Shown: one piece after another, positions 35,305-43,819 of the stretch
Layout: the number at the start of each line of letters is the position of its first letter
Numbering within the stretch: position 1 is the first letter of the stretch
Origin: CALGDE01 sp964655355
Lineage (GTDB): Bacteria; Cyanobacteriota; Cyanobacteriia; CACIAM-69d
Length of the DNA stretch: 64,000 nt
Assembly (NCBI GenBank): GCA_964655355.1
Contig: CAZZMD010000004.1
Coordinates: 1 to 64,000 of the forward strand
Reading direction: 5' to 3'
Position numbers and translations under genes: made by a program
The notes under the pieces: generated by a model
Seen by the model: the letters and a program-made list of their open reading frames with translations, nothing else
Database searches by the model: none
What the model was told of the DNA's origin: nothing

Positions 35305-35961
35305 TTAGGGGGCGATCGCCTTCGGTCGAGCCAACGTCGTCCCGGTAACGCAAGCCCCAATCAAACTTGTCCCAATAACATTAGCTCCCTCCGAATCAGC
35401 GCAGAGGAAATTAGCACGGGAACAATTCGCACCCGACAAATTCGTCTGGCGCAGGTTTGCCTCTTCCAAATTCGCTTCACTCAATACCGCCCCACTCAAA
35501 TCAGCACCGCTCAAATCGGCACCGCTTAAATTGGCATTGCTCAGGTTCGCCCCCCGCAAATCCGCATTCCGCAAATCCGCGCCGGCCAAATTGGCGCTCA
35601 TCAGATTCGTACCACTCAAAAACGCACTGCCCAGGGAACTCCGCACCAACGTCGCCCCCATCAAGGTCGCCCCCCGCAAATTGCAGCCCCGCAAATCCGC
35701 GTCCGTCAAATCCCCTTGCATCAGGTTCGCGCCAATCAAATTGCAGCGCACATCCGCCCGCACCAGCACAACGCCCAAGCCATTGATCCCCGACAAATTG
35801 GCGCTATTTAAATTCGCCTCCGTCAGGTCCACCCCCGTCAACGTTGCCCCCGTCAAAACCCCATTCTTTAACTGAGCCCGCTGTAGCTCAAAATCTTCTA
35901 AATCAGCACCGGCCAGATTTTTGGTCGTACCGCTGCGGATGTCATCGGGGTTAAAGGTCAT
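35305..35961 (-). CDS. Pentapeptide-repeat protein
   Basis: 218 residues, nearly continuous A(D/N)LxX repeats: ANLSGTNLMSANLAGADLRN, ADLRGANLSNANLSGADLSG and ANLEEANLRQTNLSGANCS. Start ATG 35961 (MTFNPDDIRSG). Predicted right-handed beta-helix. No signal sequence. It is the second pentapeptide protein of the window, unrelated in position to the one at 25256. The final repeats become cysteine-containing (ANCSRANFLCADSEG). Function unknown. Confidence 0.88.
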   Translation of the reverse strand: MTFNPDDIRSGTTKNLAGADLEDFELQRAQLKNGVLTGATLTGVDLTEANLNSANLSGINGLGVVLVRADVRCNLIGANLMQGDLTDADLRGCNLRGATLMGATLVRSSLGSAFLSGTNLMSANLAGADLRNADLRGANLSNANLSGADLSGADLSGAVLSEANLEEANLRQTNLSGANCSRANFLCADSEGANVIGTSLIGACVTGTTLARPKAIAP

Positions 35962-36062
35962 GGGAAGGACAGAAGGGAAGGGCTAGAGCCAATTTTTACA
36001 CAGGTCGTCGGGGCGCTGGGGATCAAATTTCGAACCGCCGCCAATTCGCGACCGTTTCTCGA

Positions 36063-36135
36063 AATTGCACGCCCAAAATTGCACACTCAAAATTTCGCAC
36101 TCAAAGTCAAACCCAGCTTCAACCCCAACTTCAAC
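36063..36135. repeat. Cluster of degenerate short duplications
   Basis: Near-repeats CGAAATTGCACGCCC, AAAATTGCACACTC, AAAATTTCGCACTC are followed by CAGCTTCAACCC and CAACTTCAACC. They fill the spacer between the pentapeptide gene start and the DICT-HD gene stop. No hairpin is evident. Confidence 0.65.
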
Positions 36136-36140
36136 CGTGG

Positions 36141-37514
36141 CTAAACGCCCACGGGCTCAGCAGGCTCGGACGACTCGCCATCCAGGGTCCACAATCCGGC
36201 GCTGACCTTGATCGGCGCAGCGGGCAAGTCCAATCCCTGTTGCAATCCCATCGCCAGCAGGGTCAGAGTTTCCACAAGCTTCGGATCCCACAGCGTACCG
36301 CTACCCTCCTGGCAATGGGCGATCGCACTGGCGATGGCTTCGTTATGGGCCAACCCGCTATTCGCCGCGTGCTGCTGAAACTCCGCCAGCAACCCAATAA
36401 TCCGCGACTCCAGAGGAATACTATCCGCCGCCAACTGCCCCGGCTGTCCCTGCCCATCCCACCGCTCCGTACGATGGTTCACAATCTGGGCGATCGCCCG
36501 CAATCGGGGCATGGTCCGCAGCGCCTGAGCGCCCGAATTCAAGGGACAACTGGGCCCCGCCGTCATCTCATCCTTAATCTCAGCCAATGTTTGCCCCGTC
36601 CCCGGCAAATAATCAATGCGGTGCAGCAGGGCCGCCAATCGCAGCCGCTTCACCTGCCAGACCGGCAAATCCAAAAGATGCGCCAACGCCTCACACAGGG
36701 CAGCCACATCCGACCCCGCCATAGGGTTCGCCGCATCGCTCAGGTCGATCGCCTGGGCCATCCGCAAAAATGCCTGGAATTCATTCGAGGCCAAATTCCG
36801 ATCCAGGGCCGCCTCCGCCGCAAATTTCAGCTCAGTGCCAGGCAAAATCGCGCGGCTCTGCTTCAGATAGGTCACCACCCGGTCGACCGTGCCCCCCAAC
36901 TGCTCCGTTGTATCCCGCGCCGCTAGCTGCTCCGAAATTTCATCCATCTGCGATCGCAAGATCTTACGTAACTCGGGGGTATAGCGATCGCACGCCTCCA
37001 ACATCAACTCAGCGGTCTGCAACACCAGATCCGCCTCAAAAGTCCAAAACCCGTAAAATTTACGCTCAATATCAACCTCAGGCACCCCCGCCGGTCCATA
37101 GTCTTCCGGCGACAACTCCTGACACATCACCATGGCCGTATAGGTCGGCGACAAAATTACCAAATGCCACTCCTGGGCAACAGGATCCTCCGGCGTCAAA
37201 GAAACTAAGGAAACATTCGGTTTTTGCCCCGTGGGATGCTCCGCAAACCCCGCATCCGGCGCCGCCAAAATCATAATATGGCGCGCTTTTTCCGCGATCG
37301 CAGCATAGCGATCCGCCTCTTGCAAATACCACTTACCCCGCTGGAACGCCGTCATCACCAGAGGCTGACAATCCTGGGCAAGGATACTGTCCTCCAGGGC
37401 ATGGCACAGGGACACCAGCGTATTTTTGTAATACACACCATAGTTAAACGGCGTTGTGCTCGCGCCCTGCTGGCAACGGTCAACAAGTTGTTGCAGGATA
37501 GATCCCTTTAACAT
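36141..37514 (-). CDS. DICT sensory domain plus degenerate HD-GYP-like protein
   Basis: 457 residues. The N-terminal ~150 residues look like a DICT domain (ILQQLVDRCQQG, NYGVYYKNTLVSLCHALED, WHLVILSPTYTAMVMCQEL), a sensory module common in cyanobacterial light or redox signalling. The C-terminal ~250 residues are HD-like, but the expected HD pair reads LLHRIDYLPG and the GYP loop reads HRTERWDGQGQPGQL, so key metal and GYP residues are altered. It may therefore bind rather than cleave cyclic-di-GMP-like ligands, which is inference. No response-regulator domain is fused. Confidence 0.75.
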   Translation of the reverse strand: MLKGSILQQLVDRCQQGASTTPFNYGVYYKNTLVSLCHALEDSILAQDCQPLVMTAFQRGKWYLQEADRYAAIAEKARHIMILAAPDAGFAEHPTGQKPNVSLVSLTPEDPVAQEWHLVILSPTYTAMVMCQELSPEDYGPAGVPEVDIERKFYGFWTFEADLVLQTAELMLEACDRYTPELRKILRSQMDEISEQLAARDTTEQLGGTVDRVVTYLKQSRAILPGTELKFAAEAALDRNLASNEFQAFLRMAQAIDLSDAANPMAGSDVAALCEALAHLLDLPVWQVKRLRLAALLHRIDYLPGTGQTLAEIKDEMTAGPSCPLNSGAQALRTMPRLRAIAQIVNHRTERWDGQGQPGQLAADSIPLESRIIGLLAEFQQHAANSGLAHNEAIASAIAHCQEGSGTLWDPKLVETLTLLAMGLQQGLDLPAAPIKVSAGLWTLDGESSEPAEPVGV

Positions 37515-37639
37515 GGTGCGTTCAACTGATGGTTAGGGGTGGATAGGCGCATTTTTTGGCGTATGGCGTATTTTGATTAAACCATCCTAAACCGCCATCC
37601 CGCCCCAACGTTGCTCCAACATTAACGGGCGATCGCTGA

Positions 37640-37873
37640 TTAATCGGAGGATCCCTCGGAGTTTTTTTCATCGCGAGGATAGCCCCCAATCAAGCCGCTC
37701 TCAATCATCAGACCAATACCAGCATTAATCACCGCCAGGCTCACGGTGCCCCACCAAAACCAGGGATCCCCCGCAATACGGTTCTGCACCGCCTGGCCAA
37801 AGAGACAGAGACCAAACGGAAACAGCAATACACCCGCCTGAGCCTTGATGTACCAAATCAGTTTTTTATTCAT
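37640..37873 (-). CDS. Small two-helix membrane protein, unknown
   Basis: 77 residues: short basic start (MNKKLIWYIKAQ), hydrophobic segments about 12-30 (AGVLLFPFGLCLFGQAV) and 39-60 (WFWWGTVSLAVINAGIGLMI), and a polar tail. The layout is that of a small membrane protein and reads as real coding sequence, but I cannot name the family. Confidence 0.65.
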   Translation of the reverse strand: MNKKLIWYIKAQAGVLLFPFGLCLFGQAVQNRIAGDPWFWWGTVSLAVINAGIGLMIESGLIGGYPRDEKNSEGSSD

Positions 37874-38016
37874 TGCGCAGTTATCGAAAACGGTTGGCCA
37901 GAAGGACTAATCAGCTTGGATGACCAAGGTCGCAGCGTCATCAGTGGAAGACATCGCAACCTTAGTCAAGTTCGCCCACAGGGACAAGCAATCTCAGTCC
38001 AGGTCTAAAAAAAGAC

Positions 38017-39069
38017 CTACAGACGGCGATAGGCATCCATCAATAACGTCTCAGTTTCGTCCCAGCCCATGCACTTATCCGTGACCGAAACCCCATATTT
38101 CAGGTCTTTCAAATCGGGGGTTATGCACTGGTTACCGGGAAACAGGTGGGACTCCAACATCATGCCAACGATGGACCGGTTCCCCGCTCTCACCTGATCG
38201 ACGATCGCATTGAAGACGCCCCCTTGACGGGTATGGTCTTTCTTGGAATTGCCGTGACTGCAATCGATCGCCAACCGCGGGGTCAAGCCCGCCTCCTCAA
38301 TTTGTTGCTCCACCGCCTGAATCTTCTCGGACTCATAGTTGGTCTCGCCGCCGCCCCCGCGCAGAATAATGTGGGCGTAGGGATTGCCGCGCGTGCTGAA
38401 CACGCTGACCTGGCCCATGGCATTAATCCCCAGAAAACTGTGGGCACCCCGGGCAGCCTTCAAGGCATTCAACGCAACACCGATATTGCCATTGGTGCCA
38501 TTTTTCAAGCCCACCGGCATCGACAAACCACTCGCCATTTCCCGGTGGGTCTGGGATTCGATGGTGCGCGCCCCGATCGCCGACCAGGCAATCAGATCAC
38601 TGATGTACTGGGGAACAATGGGGTCTAATGCTTCTGTTGCGGAGGGTAACCCCAGCTCGGCAATGTTAACGAGTAATTGACGGGCTAGCTTCAATCCCTT
38701 TTCTACGTGGAAGGAATCATCCATGTAGGGATCATTGATCAGCCCCTTCCAACCCACGGTCGTCCGAGGTTTTTCAAAGTAAACCCGCATAATCAGCAGC
38801 AATTTGTCACTGACCTTGTCCGCCAGATCCCGCAACCGCTTGGCATACTCCATCGCCGCATCCACATCATGGATAGAGCAAGGACCGACCACCACAAACT
38901 GCCGCTGATCCTTGCCGTCCAGAATATTCTCGATCTGGCTCCGAAACCCTAGAACGGTCCGCTCCGCGCGATCGCTCAGGGGCAAAAGTTCTTTAATTTC
39001 GTTGGGGGTGGGCAGAACGGTGTAGTTCTGAATGTGGGTGTTTGTAATGCCTTGATGGGCCAATACCAT
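38017..39069 (-). CDS. aroF: 3-deoxy-7-phosphoheptulonate synthase (class I DAHP synthase)
   Basis: First step of the shikimate pathway: phosphoenolpyruvate plus erythrose-4-phosphate to DAHP. 350 residues, type I-alpha as in E. coli AroF/G/H: FVVVGPCSIHDVDAAMEYAKRL, VYFEKPRTTVGWKGLINDP, GLSMPVGLKNGTNG, HIILRGG and IDCSHGNSKKDHTRQ. The E. coli isozyme cannot be assigned from sequence, and the type of feedback inhibition is unknown. A 6-bp hairpin with an A/T loop (38001-38018) overlaps the stop codon. Confidence 0.95.
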   Translation of the reverse strand: MVLAHQGITNTHIQNYTVLPTPNEIKELLPLSDRAERTVLGFRSQIENILDGKDQRQFVVVGPCSIHDVDAAMEYAKRLRDLADKVSDKLLLIMRVYFEKPRTTVGWKGLINDPYMDDSFHVEKGLKLARQLLVNIAELGLPSATEALDPIVPQYISDLIAWSAIGARTIESQTHREMASGLSMPVGLKNGTNGNIGVALNALKAARGAHSFLGINAMGQVSVFSTRGNPYAHIILRGGGGETNYESEKIQAVEQQIEEAGLTPRLAIDCSHGNSKKDHTRQGGVFNAIVDQVRAGNRSIVGMMLESHLFPGNQCITPDLKDLKYGVSVTDKCMGWDETETLLMDAYRRL

Positions 39070-39366
39070 GATGCTTTGCGGGGTGCGCTTGGATAAGGGC
39101 TGAATAACGACGAAACCGGCGAGGGAGAAATAGGACTGCCCTTCGATGGAAAGCCGCTACCCCCTGGACCGAACTGGCTCATTCTAAACCTTTCCCAACC
39201 GGAAAGTGGGGGCTAACAGGAAGTCTAAGCCGCCTCCAGGGGCGGGATCAGCGTCCTATCAGCCCCAGGGCGATCGCCCAACTCCCTGGGGATCGCCCTG
39301 AACACCATCAGCAACGTGGCTCACCACCCCGCCCCCTCGCCCCCATCAGGGCACCCAATCCGGGGA

Positions 39367-39510
39367 TTAGTCTTCGTGATCTTCAAAGGGATCGCTCAAT
39401 TCCGTTGCCGGGGGACCGAAGGACAGATAGATAGAGTAGCCAGTCACAGCCAGCAAAATGGCACAGACGGCAATGCCGAGGGACAGGGCAGGGCTCGCGG
39501 TTTCAACCAT
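39367..39510 (-). CDS. psbN: Photosystem II assembly protein PsbN
   Basis: 47 residues translated from ATG 39510: start MVETASPALSLGIAVCAIL, one membrane helix, then the signature GYSIYLSFGPPATELSDPF and ending EDHED. It is antisense to and upstream of psbH, the conserved cyanobacterial and plastid arrangement. PsbN is a thylakoid protein needed for early photosystem II assembly rather than a stable subunit. Confidence 0.96.
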   Translation of the reverse strand: MVETASPALSLGIAVCAILLAVTGYSIYLSFGPPATELSDPFEDHED

Positions 39511-39666
39511 GATTGCAAATGTAAAGTTTAATGAAATTGCTGAGATGATCTTAACCGAACTCGGCGGAGATACCCATTATTCGCACTAAGTTTTGGTACA
39601 ATGTGCGACCAATAGGCGATCGCGCCGCCCCTGGCTGACCATGTTTAGGTCCAGTCCTGATTCAGC

Positions 39667-39699
39667 ATTTAGGGAATAATTTAGGGAACATTTAGGGAA
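39667..39699. repeat. Triplicated ATTTAGGGAA in the psbH leader
   Basis: ATTTAGGGAA occurs at 39667, 39679 and 39690. The last copy gives AGGGA at a usable distance from the psbH ATG (39708), so the duplication multiplies a Shine-Dalgarno-like motif. Confidence 0.85.
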
Positions 39700-39707
39700 A
39701 GTATAAG

Positions 39708-39911
39708 ATGGCTCAACAAACCCGCCTGGGCAACCTCCTCCGCCCCTTAAATTCAGAGTATGGTAAAGTCTCCCCCGGCTGGGGAACCACCCCCTTGATG
39801 GGCGTGTTCATGGGACTGTTCCTGGTATTCCTGCTTATCATTCTTCAGGTTTACAACTCCTCGATTCTGATCGAGGGTGTCAATGTTGATTGGCGTGCTT
39901 TGGGCGGCTAA
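39708..39911 (+). CDS. psbH: Photosystem II reaction centre protein PsbH
   Basis: 67 residues: polar start (MAQQTRLGNLLRPLNSEYGK), one thylakoid membrane helix (MGVFMGLFLVFLLIILQVYN) and lumenal SSILIEGVNVDW, all typical of PsbH. The subunit stabilises the CP47 side and the QA-QB region. It is transcribed divergently from psbN and ended by a strong terminator. psbB and psbT are not adjacent within the window. Confidence 0.97.
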   Translation: MAQQTRLGNLLRPLNSEYGKVSPGWGTTPLMGVFMGLFLVFLLIILQVYNSSILIEGVNVDWRALGG

Positions 39912-40012
39912 TCAGCCTGGCATTTTAGTCCGGTTTAGTCCGGCATTGGACCTTTTTCCACCTCTAATAGGTTGCGCTGATAGCTGTCGTAGGCTCGTAA
40001 TCTGTTTCCCCG

Positions 40013-40038
40013 ATCCCGGCCCGTCCGGGATTTTTTTT
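40013..40038 (+). terminator. Rho-independent terminator of psbH
   Basis: Stem ATCCCGG (40013-40019) and CCGGGAT (40025-40031) with a 5-base loop, followed by eight T. It lies about 100 bp after psbH and before tatA, separating their transcripts. Confidence 0.88.
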
Positions 40039-40124
40039 GGTTCGATGCCTCGCCCGATCGCGATCGCCCCGTTTGCCCCCCTCGGACGCAGCCCCAGGAC
40101 AGCCCCCCTCAGGGCAAACCCACT

Positions 40125-40151
40125 TAGGACATCTAGGATATCTAGGACATC
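40125..40151. repeat. 9-bp unit repeated three times, carrying the tatA ribosome binding site
   Basis: TAGGACATC, TAGGATATC, TAGGACATC in tandem, ending 3 bases before the tatA ATG (40155). The AGGA of the last unit is the only plausible Shine-Dalgarno and is thereby triplicated. Confidence 0.85.
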
Positions 40152-40154
40152 ACT

Positions 40155-40496
40155 ATGAATGTTTTCGGCATTGGCTTACCCGAAATGGTGCTTATCGGCA
40201 TCGTTGCCCTCCTGGTTTTCGGTCCCAAGAAACTGCCCGAGATTGGTCGCAGCCTCGGTAAGACCATCCGCAGTTTCCAGGATGCGTCCAAGGAATTTGA
40301 ATCGGAATTTAAGCGGGAAGCCGAGCGGGTGGAGGAAGTTGCAAAAACATCTATGAATGCCACTTTGGAAGAGCGTCCCCCCGCCGCTTTGGAGTCTTCG
40401 GAAACGGCTGAGGTTCCCAAAACGGTCGATGCGGAAGTCAATGATGAGACTGCCCAGGCAGCGACCGACAGCACCAGTGACGATGCCTCTGCATAA
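40155..40496 (+). CDS. tatA: Sec-independent translocase subunit TatA/E
   Basis: 113 residues. N-terminal membrane helix (GLPEMVLIGIVALLVFGPKK), the conserved FGPKKLPEIGRSLGK hinge and amphipathic helix, then an acidic, Ala-rich tail. Forms the pore oligomer of the twin-arginine pathway in thylakoid or plasma membrane, exporting folded proteins such as the Rieske iron-sulfur protein. TatC is not in the window. Confidence 0.95.
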   Translation: MNVFGIGLPEMVLIGIVALLVFGPKKLPEIGRSLGKTIRSFQDASKEFESEFKREAERVEEVAKTSMNATLEERPPAALESSETAEVPKTVDAEVNDETAQAATDSTSDDASA

Positions 40497-40578
40497 CGTC
40501 TGCATTGTTTTCCTGGGCGATCGCGCCAAATCCCCAACCTTTAACGAACGGCCCCGTTTCGTGTGCCCATAACCTCCC

Positions 40579-41157
40579 ATGGCAAACTCCCCCATCCAAG
40601 ACCATCCCCTGTTCCAAACCGCCCGGTTACTCGCCCGGTGGATTGATCGATTTACGGAACGCCTGGGGGCGCTGATGGCGTGGCTGGTTGTGGCGATGGT
40701 GCTGGTGGGGGCTTGGAATGTGGTTGGGCGATATGTGGGGCGTATCATCGGGCAGAATTTAACGTCCAATACCCTGCTAGAAGCCCAGTGGTATTTATTC
40801 GCCCTGGTATTTATGTTGGGGGCGGCATATACCCTGAAACGCAACGGTCATGTGCGGGTGGACTTGCTTTATAAGGGATGGTCCCCGCGTCGAAAAGCTT
40901 GGGTGAATTTATGGGGAAGTCTGCTGTTTCTTATCCCGTTTTCTTGCTTGGTGATTTATTTTTCCTGGGGGTGGACCGTTAATTCCTGGATGATCTTTGA
41001 AAATTCCCCCAATGTGGGCGGCTTACCGCGATATCCCATCAAGTCGCTGATTATTACCAGTTTTGCTCTGTTGATCCTCCAGGGATTTGCCGAGGTGGTG
41101 AAAAGTTTGGTCATTATTGGCGATCGCAGCGATCGCCCCCCAACGCCATCCAAATAA
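40579..41157 (+). CDS. TRAP transporter small permease (DctQ family)
   Basis: 192 residues with four predicted helices (MAWLVVAMVLVGAWNVVGRY, ALVFMLGAAYTL, WGSLLFLIPFSCLVIYFSW, LIITSFALLILQGFAEVV). The DctQ pattern LEAQWYLFALVFMLGAAYTLKRNGHVRVDLLY is clear. It pairs with the large permease 67 bp downstream. Cyanobacterial homologs include the glutamate (GtrABC) and 2-oxo acid importers, so an organic-acid or amino-acid substrate is likely. No solute-binding protein gene is adjacent. Confidence 0.92.
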   Translation: MANSPIQDHPLFQTARLLARWIDRFTERLGALMAWLVVAMVLVGAWNVVGRYVGRIIGQNLTSNTLLEAQWYLFALVFMLGAAYTLKRNGHVRVDLLYKGWSPRRKAWVNLWGSLLFLIPFSCLVIYFSWGWTVNSWMIFENSPNVGGLPRYPIKSLIITSFALLILQGFAEVVKSLVIIGDRSDRPPTPSK

Positions 41158-41159
41158 TC

Positions 41160-41183
41160 ATCTGAATCATTATCTGAATCATT
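41160..41183. repeat. Perfect 12-bp tandem duplication between TRAP genes
   Basis: ATCTGAATCATT occurs twice without a gap, immediately after the stop of the small permease. Confidence 0.9.
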
Positions 41184-41224
41184 TCTGCTCCCCAATATCT
41201 CTCAAGTAAACAGCAATAACATCC

Positions 41225-42589
41225 ATGGAAATTTTGGCAGCGGTTGGCACAGGCAGTGGACTAGATTTGCTGGGGCCATTGATGTTTGTCGGTGCCCTGC
41301 TGTTTTTAATTGTTGGCTATCCTGTCGCCTTTTCCCTCGGGGGCGTGGCGATCGCCTTTGGGATCATTGGTATTTCGCTAGGGGCATTCGATCCGATTTT
41401 TATGGCAGCCCTGCCCGGTCGAATCTTCGACATCATGCAGAATTACACGCTGCTGGCGATCCCCTACTTCATTTTCTTGGGATCCATCCTGGAAAAATCC
41501 GGCATCGCGGAAAAGCTGCTGGAAACCATGGGGATATTATTTGGGCGCATCCGGGGCGGTCTAGCCTTAGCGGTGGTGCTGGTGGGGGCGCTGTTGGCGG
41601 CGACGACGGGGGTTGTAGCGGCAACGGTGGTCGCGATGGGTTTAATTTCCCTGCCAATTATGTTGCGCTATGGCTATCGGCGATCGCTGGCAACGGGCGT
41701 GATTGCGGCATCGGGCACCCTCGGACAAATCATCCCCCCCAGCGTCGTCTTGGTGGTGCTAGCGGATCAATTGGGTATCTCCGTGGGGCCGCTCTTTATT
41801 GGCTCCATCATTCCCGGCTTAATGATGACCGCCAGCTTTGCCATTTACGTCATGGCGATCGCCTGGATCCAGCCCGATGCCGCGCCCGCCCTACCAGCAG
41901 AGGTCCGCAATATTGGCGGCAAGCGATTGTTTCGGCGAGTTCTGGGGGTAATGATTCCGCCATTACTGCTGATTATTTTGGTCTTGGGCAGCATTTTCTT
42001 TGGGGTTGCCACCCCCACCGAAGCCGGTGCCATTGGTGGATTAGGCGCGATCGCCCTGGCGGCGTTTAATGGCAAATTCTCGATCAAAATGTTGCAGGAA
42101 TCCAGCGAAGCGACGCTACGGATTTCCAGCATGGTGATGTTTATCTTGATTGGGTCGACGGCCTTTAGCTTGGTCTTTCGCGGACTCAATGGCGATCGCT
42201 TTATGTTGGATTTACTGCAGACCTTGCCGGGGGGTGAAATTGGTTTTCTAGCGGTCAATATGCTGACCATTTTTATCCTGGGCTTCTTTATTGATTTTTT
42301 TGAGATTGCCTTTATTGTGCTGCCGATCTTCGCCCCCGCCGCCCAAGCCTTTGGCATGGATATGATGTGGTACGGCGTGCTGATGGGAGCTAATCTACAG
42401 ACCTCATTTCTGACCCCGCCCTTCGGCTTTGCGCTGTTCTACCTGCGCGGCGTCGCACCCGAAAGTGTTAAGACCAGCGAGATTTATCAGGGCGTAATTC
42501 CCTTTATTGGGATTCAATTATTCGTGCTGATTTTGATTATTTTATTCCCGGCGATCGTGACGTTCTTGCCATCCTTAAGTGCCGCTTAG
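41225..42589 (+). CDS. TRAP transporter large permease (DctM family)
   Basis: 454 residues and about 12 membrane helices. Family blocks are GYPVAFSLGGVAIAFG, NYTLLAIPYFIFLGSILEKSG, ATTGVVAATVVAMGLISLP, ASGTLGQIIPPSVVLVVLAD and GVATPTEAGAIGGLGA. It is the sodium-coupled transport channel of a TRAP importer and needs a periplasmic binding protein, which is not next to it. Operon with the small permease is likely. Confidence 0.95.
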   Translation: MEILAAVGTGSGLDLLGPLMFVGALLFLIVGYPVAFSLGGVAIAFGIIGISLGAFDPIFMAALPGRIFDIMQNYTLLAIPYFIFLGSILEKSGIAEKLLETMGILFGRIRGGLALAVVLVGALLAATTGVVAATVVAMGLISLPIMLRYGYRRSLATGVIAASGTLGQIIPPSVVLVVLADQLGISVGPLFIGSIIPGLMMTASFAIYVMAIAWIQPDAAPALPAEVRNIGGKRLFRRVLGVMIPPLLLIILVLGSIFFGVATPTEAGAIGGLGAIALAAFNGKFSIKMLQESSEATLRISSMVMFILIGSTAFSLVFRGLNGDRFMLDLLQTLPGGEIGFLAVNMLTIFILGFFIDFFEIAFIVLPIFAPAAQAFGMDMMWYGVLMGANLQTSFLTPPFGFALFYLRGVAPESVKTSEIYQGVIPFIGIQLFVLILIILFPAIVTFLPSLSAA

Positions 42590-42595
42590 TCACTA

Positions 42596-42625
42596 TTTCT
42601 AGCTAGCCAGTTTCTAACTAGCCAC
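42596..42625. repeat. 15-bp imperfect tandem duplication across a stop codon
   Basis: TTTCTAGCTAGCCAG at 42596-42610 is followed by TTTCTAACTAGCCAC at 42611-42625, two mismatches. The second copy contains the stop codon of the convergent J-domain gene (42618-42620). Confidence 0.75.
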
Positions 42626-43379
42626 GCTCTATGCGCTGAAACTCATGATCGATCGCCACCCACAGTTCACGGTTATGGGGATCGGTATGCAGGGCTTTCT
42701 TTAGGAAAATACGCGCCTTATCCGGCTCACGACGGTCAATCAATTCCCGCCCCCACCGGTGATAGCTAATGGCTAACCATTGCTGGGCTTCGGGATCGTC
42801 CGGAATACGGCTCGCCAACGCTTCACTCATGGCGATCGCACTAGGAAAACGCCGCCCTGCCAACAACGTTTTAAGGCGCTTGTAGGTTTTTTCCTTTAGT
42901 TCTTGGTCAAAGGGGGACAGCTCCGGGTTGAACTCCACCTTGGGCCACATCTTCGGCTGCTGGCGCGGCTGGCTGGGATCAACCCCCGTCACCATATCGT
43001 CGTTCGGAGAGGTGCGCCGTTTCGCAGTGGTTTTGGCGCTGGGGCGAGACTGAACGCGGACGCGGGTCTTATTGGTTTTATTGTTATTGGTTTTATTGGC
43101 TGTGGTAGTGGGCTGAGTCGTCGCAGAACGGCGGGCGGTGCGGGTCCGACGATCCACCTCCCCCGTAATCTGATGCCCATGCTCCAGCAACATCCGATAG
43201 GCCGCGGTCACCTGAATAAATTGGTCATGAGACGTCGTATCACGGTTGGTGTCCGGGTGATATTGCCGCGCCAACTTACGATAAGCCGCTTTGACCTCCG
43301 CCAAGGAAGACCCCACCGACAAACCCAACTTGCGGTAACACTCCCGTAGTTCAGCGCGTGACTTTGCCCGTGATCCCAT
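42618..43379 (-). CDS. J-domain protein with C-terminal helical repeat region
   Basis: 253 residues. N-terminal J domain (about 10-70) with the HPD motif in RQYHPDTN (H41-P42-D43), so it should stimulate a DnaK ATPase. A basic, low-complexity linker (residues ~80-125, with KTNNNKTNKTR) separates it from a C-terminal TPR-like part (QQWLAISYHRWGRELIDR, ARIFLKKALHTDPHNRELW). There are no Gly/Phe or zinc-finger regions, so it is not a full DnaJ but a class III co-chaperone. Client unknown. Confidence 0.87.
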   Translation of the reverse strand: MGSRAKSRAELRECYRKLGLSVGSSLAEVKAAYRKLARQYHPDTNRDTTSHDQFIQVTAAYRMLLEHGHQITGEVDRRTRTARRSATTQPTTTANKTNNNKTNKTRVRVQSRPSAKTTAKRRTSPNDDMVTGVDPSQPRQQPKMWPKVEFNPELSPFDQELKEKTYKRLKTLLAGRRFPSAIAMSEALASRIPDDPEAQQWLAISYHRWGRELIDRREPDKARIFLKKALHTDPHNRELWVAIDHEFQRIERG

Positions 43380-43819
43380 GCCCTACCTCGAAGTCTTACC
43401 TCGAAATGTGTATCGGCCCCGCAGCTCGCCGCGATCGCCCTTAAGTCCTACTTTGCAACTAGTTTTCCCATCATCGCCCAGGGATCGCGCGATCGCCACT
43501 TTTACGTAGCATGACTCGTTTCCAGGGCCCCTCAAACCGCCCTCGCCATTAACCCGCCAAAACCCTTTCATAAACTAACCTTAGCCACCCTCCATCAAGC
43601 TCCGATCCCGCGCTGTATCGGGCTTAACGCGAATATCTCCAACCCTTGATATGCTGAACCGTAATGTGCTGGTTTTCGCCATACATTTCATTCCATTGAC
43701 TCATTAGCTTTCAACAGCTTTCAACCCAACGGGGATCCAGCGCGTCGATCCCACGGGCCAGTTATAGAAGCAAGCACACAAAATAAGCACGTCAAAGCAA
43801 GCACATCAAAAACGCTGTT
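43380..43819. other. Intergenic region upstream of pgm
   Basis: About 440 bp with no convincing gene. It carries several short echoes: TACCTCGAAGTCT/TACCTCGAAATGT at 43384-43409, a perfect AGCTTTCAAC pair at 43706-43725, and AAGCAC-type repeats at 43773-43812. The promoter of pgm must lie in the right half; no clear -35/-10 pair stands out. A minus-strand frame at 43383-43571 does not look like protein. Confidence 0.5.

Noticed and set aside
36240..36926. 228-residue plus-strand frame opposite the DICT-HD gene
   Set aside because: It is antisense to a well-formed protein and is rich in Arg/Gln/His without domain features.
43383..43571. 62-residue minus-strand frame upstream of the J-domain gene
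   Set aside because: No domain, no ribosome binding site, and it spans repeated spacer sequence.
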